Positions 6,004 to 7,013 of a stretch of 7,013 nt of DNA are shown piece after piece. Within the stretch, counting starts at the first letter, position 1, and every line of letters starts with the position of its first letter. The DNA is taken from contig JAHDYN010000088.1 in NCBI GenBank assembly GCA_023383735.1, positions 1 to 7,013 of the forward strand. Reading direction: 5' to 3'. The position numbers were made by a program, and so were the translations under genes. The notes under the pieces were generated by a model that searched no databases, was not told where the DNA came from, and saw only the letters and a list, made by a program, of their open reading frames with translations. Origin of the DNA: Gammaproteobacteria bacterium (GTDB lineage Bacteria; Pseudomonadota; Gammaproteobacteria; Steroidobacterales; GCA-2729495).

Positions 6004-6657
6004 TCAACGCGCCTTCATTCCGGACTTGAGGCTCCGGACATACTTGAGCGCCTCGGCCTTGCTGATCACGTCGCCATACTTGGCATTGATGTCGAACAGG
6101 TTGGCCTCGTGCGGACCGTCGTGCCGGTCACCGACACATTCACGGACGACGATGGGGCGGAAACCGTTCTGCACGGCATCCACCGCCGTGGCGCGAATGC
6201 AGCCCGAGGTGGTGCAGCCGGTGATCAGCAGCGTATCGACGCCGGCAGCGGTCAGCGTGGCGGCCAGCGAGGTGCCGAAGAAGGCGCTCGCATAGTTCTT
6301 GGTGATGACCAGCTCACCCTTGCCCGGCTCCACGCCCTTGCAGAACTGCGCATACTTGTTGCCCGGCACCAGGCTCTTCAGCACCGGCGCCTTCCTTATC
6401 CAGACACCGCCGTCGATGAAATCAGAGGGGTTGTAAAGCACCCGGGTATGAATGACCGGCATCTTCTTCTGCCGGGCGAGCTTCAGCAGCGCCGGCATTT
6501 CCCCGACCGCCTTGACCACGCCCGGGGCAAACAGGGGCGCACCCTTCAGCGTGTAGCCCTGCAACAGATCGATCACGATCAGCGCCGTCTTCCGGCCGAA
6601 GCCCAGCCGGTTATCCCAGACACCTGCGTAATTACTGGCTGCCGTAGCCTGCGCCAT
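6004..6657 (-). CDS. Isochorismatase-fold cysteine amidohydrolase
   Basis: A 217-residue cytoplasmic hydrolase of the isochorismatase-like superfamily, close in layout to N-carbamoylsarcosine amidase and maleamate amidase. The Asp-Lys-Cys triad is complete: D30 in ALIVIDLLQGY, K120 in VITKNYASAFFGT, and the nucleophile C153 in GCTTSGCIRATAVDA. The presence of this cysteine argues for amide or carbamoyl hydrolysis (releasing ammonia, or ammonia and CO2) rather than the isochorismate vinyl-ether reaction, since true isochorismatases lack the Cys. The start at ATG 6657 has AAGGA about 8 bases upstream. It appears to be the first gene of the minus-strand block: upstream lies a 169-base gap and then a divergent gene. 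It is followed after 23 bases by the PuuE-like gene. The exact substrate cannot be read from the sequence. Confidence 0.9.
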   Translation of the reverse strand: MAQATAASNYAGVWDNRLGFGRKTALIVIDLLQGYTLKGAPLFAPGVVKAVGEMPALLKLARQKKMPVIHTRVLYNPSDFIDGGVWIRKAPVLKSLVPGNKYAQFCKGVEPGKGELVITKNYASAFFGTSLAATLTAAGVDTLLITGCTTSGCIRATAVDAVQNGFRPIVVRECVGDRHDGPHEANLFDINAKYGDVISKAEALKYVRSLKSGMKAR

Positions 6658-6826
6658 CGTTGTTTTCCTTGTATTGCGGGAAGGTGCGCATCAGGGTATC
6701 AGATGCATGGTTCCATCGAACGGCTTGCCCTGCAAGCTGTCGTTCGCCCAGTGGCCACGCATCAAACACAGGTGAATAAAGCACTGCGACACGGACCAGA
6801 ATGCAGACTTACAGGAGGATCCCGTC
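6658..6826. promoter_or_regulatory. Divergent intergenic region, likely promoter-bearing
   Basis: These 169 bases separate the first gene of the minus-strand block from a plus-strand gene, so promoters in both directions are expected by layout. I could not find a convincing -35/-10 pair in either direction; GAATAA at 6774-6779 is a weak plus-strand -10 candidate without a good -35. Two small palindromes are visible, ATGGTTCCAT (6707-6716) and GTGGCCAC (6751-6758), which could be operator-like, but both are short enough to occur by chance. No terminator is seen. Confidence 0.35.
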
Positions 6827-7013
6827 ATGAGCAATACATCCGCTGCCGGTTCGCCCATCGTTGCCGAAGTGCCGCCGCATGCGCCCAAGGCGGCTGCCGG
6901 CGCCGCAAACCAGTACAAGACCCTCAGCGGCTTCGAAGGCCGCGAAGAAGAGCTCGGGCGCTCGATGTCGATACTGCTGAAGATGCTCGGCAACCATGCC
7001 GGCTACGCGCACG
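6827..7013 (+). CDS. Unrecognised divergent gene, 5' part only
   Basis: An open frame starts at ATG 6827 and stays open to the right edge (62 full codons). AGGAGG, a near-perfect Shine-Dalgarno site, lies 7 bases upstream, which is strong support for a real start. The protein begins MSNTSAAGSPIVAEVPPHAP, an Ala/Pro-rich, probably disordered stretch of about 30 residues, followed by a likely helix: GFEGREEELGRSMSILLKML (35-54), then GNHAGYAH. I do not recognise the family. Its divergent position next to a catabolic block would suit a regulator, but no helix-turn-helix can be seen in what is present, and it may equally be an enzyme. There is no signal peptide. It is the only plus-strand gene supported in the window. 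Confidence 0.7.
   Translation, partial: MSNTSAAGSPIVAEVPPHAPKAAAGAANQYKTLSGFEGREEELGRSMSILLKMLGNHAGYAH

Noticed and set aside
5981..6007. A TTG start for the deacetylase-like gene touching the previous stop codon
   Set aside because: The ATG at 5980 has a better placed AGAGGT site, which lies inside the would-be extension. Translational coupling from the TTG is possible but less likely.
6691..6762. A 23-codon minus-strand frame upstream of the isochorismatase-like gene, a possible leader peptide
   Set aside because: It has no Shine-Dalgarno site, no run of regulatory codons and no attenuator hairpin after it, and could arise by chance.

Overview
The window looks like a chromosomal segment of a GC-rich proteobacterium, most likely a gammaproteobacterium with catabolic habits. 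The grounds are GC-rich codon use, consistent Shine-Dalgarno sites, two genes with Tat-type signal peptides, and short REP-like palindromes of the GGAGCGGCTTCAGCCGC type, which are common in Pseudomonas/Xanthomonas-like genomes. The species cannot be named from this sequence. Nothing in the window indicates a phage, plasmid, insertion sequence, CRISPR array or RNA gene.

Eight genes run on the minus strand, so the window reads from right to left. The first block (6657 down to 3755) encodes an isochorismatase-fold amidohydrolase, a PuuE/NodB-like deacetylase-fold hydrolase, a cluster of REP-like hairpins, an 88-residue basic helical protein of unknown function and a bicupin. It ends in a clear rho-independent terminator (3707-3740). 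Only 26 bases after that terminator starts a Tat-exported DUF1838-type protein. A second REP-like palindrome follows, then an MFS transporter of the drug:proton antiporter type. After a 110-base gap with a plausible sigma70 promoter come a Rieske ring-hydroxylating oxygenase alpha subunit and, 22 bases later, the start of a short-chain dehydrogenase with a twin-arginine leader, cut by the window edge. At the far right a divergent plus-strand gene begins at 6827 and is cut after 62 codons; it is not recognised.

Together the genes look like an accessory catabolic or detoxification locus: uptake or efflux (MFS), oxygenation (Rieske), dehydrogenation (SDR), C-N bond hydrolysis (PuuE-like and isochorismatase-like enzymes), a cupin that may be a dioxygenase, isomerase or binding protein, and an exported protein of unknown function. 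The pairing of two C-N hydrolase folds with a Rieske oxygenase would suit breakdown of a nitrogen-containing ring or amide. The substrate is not visible in the sequence, and this pathway reading is inference. The most interesting parts are the uncharacterised members (small helical protein, bicupin, DUF1838 protein) and the RNA-level punctuation between genes.
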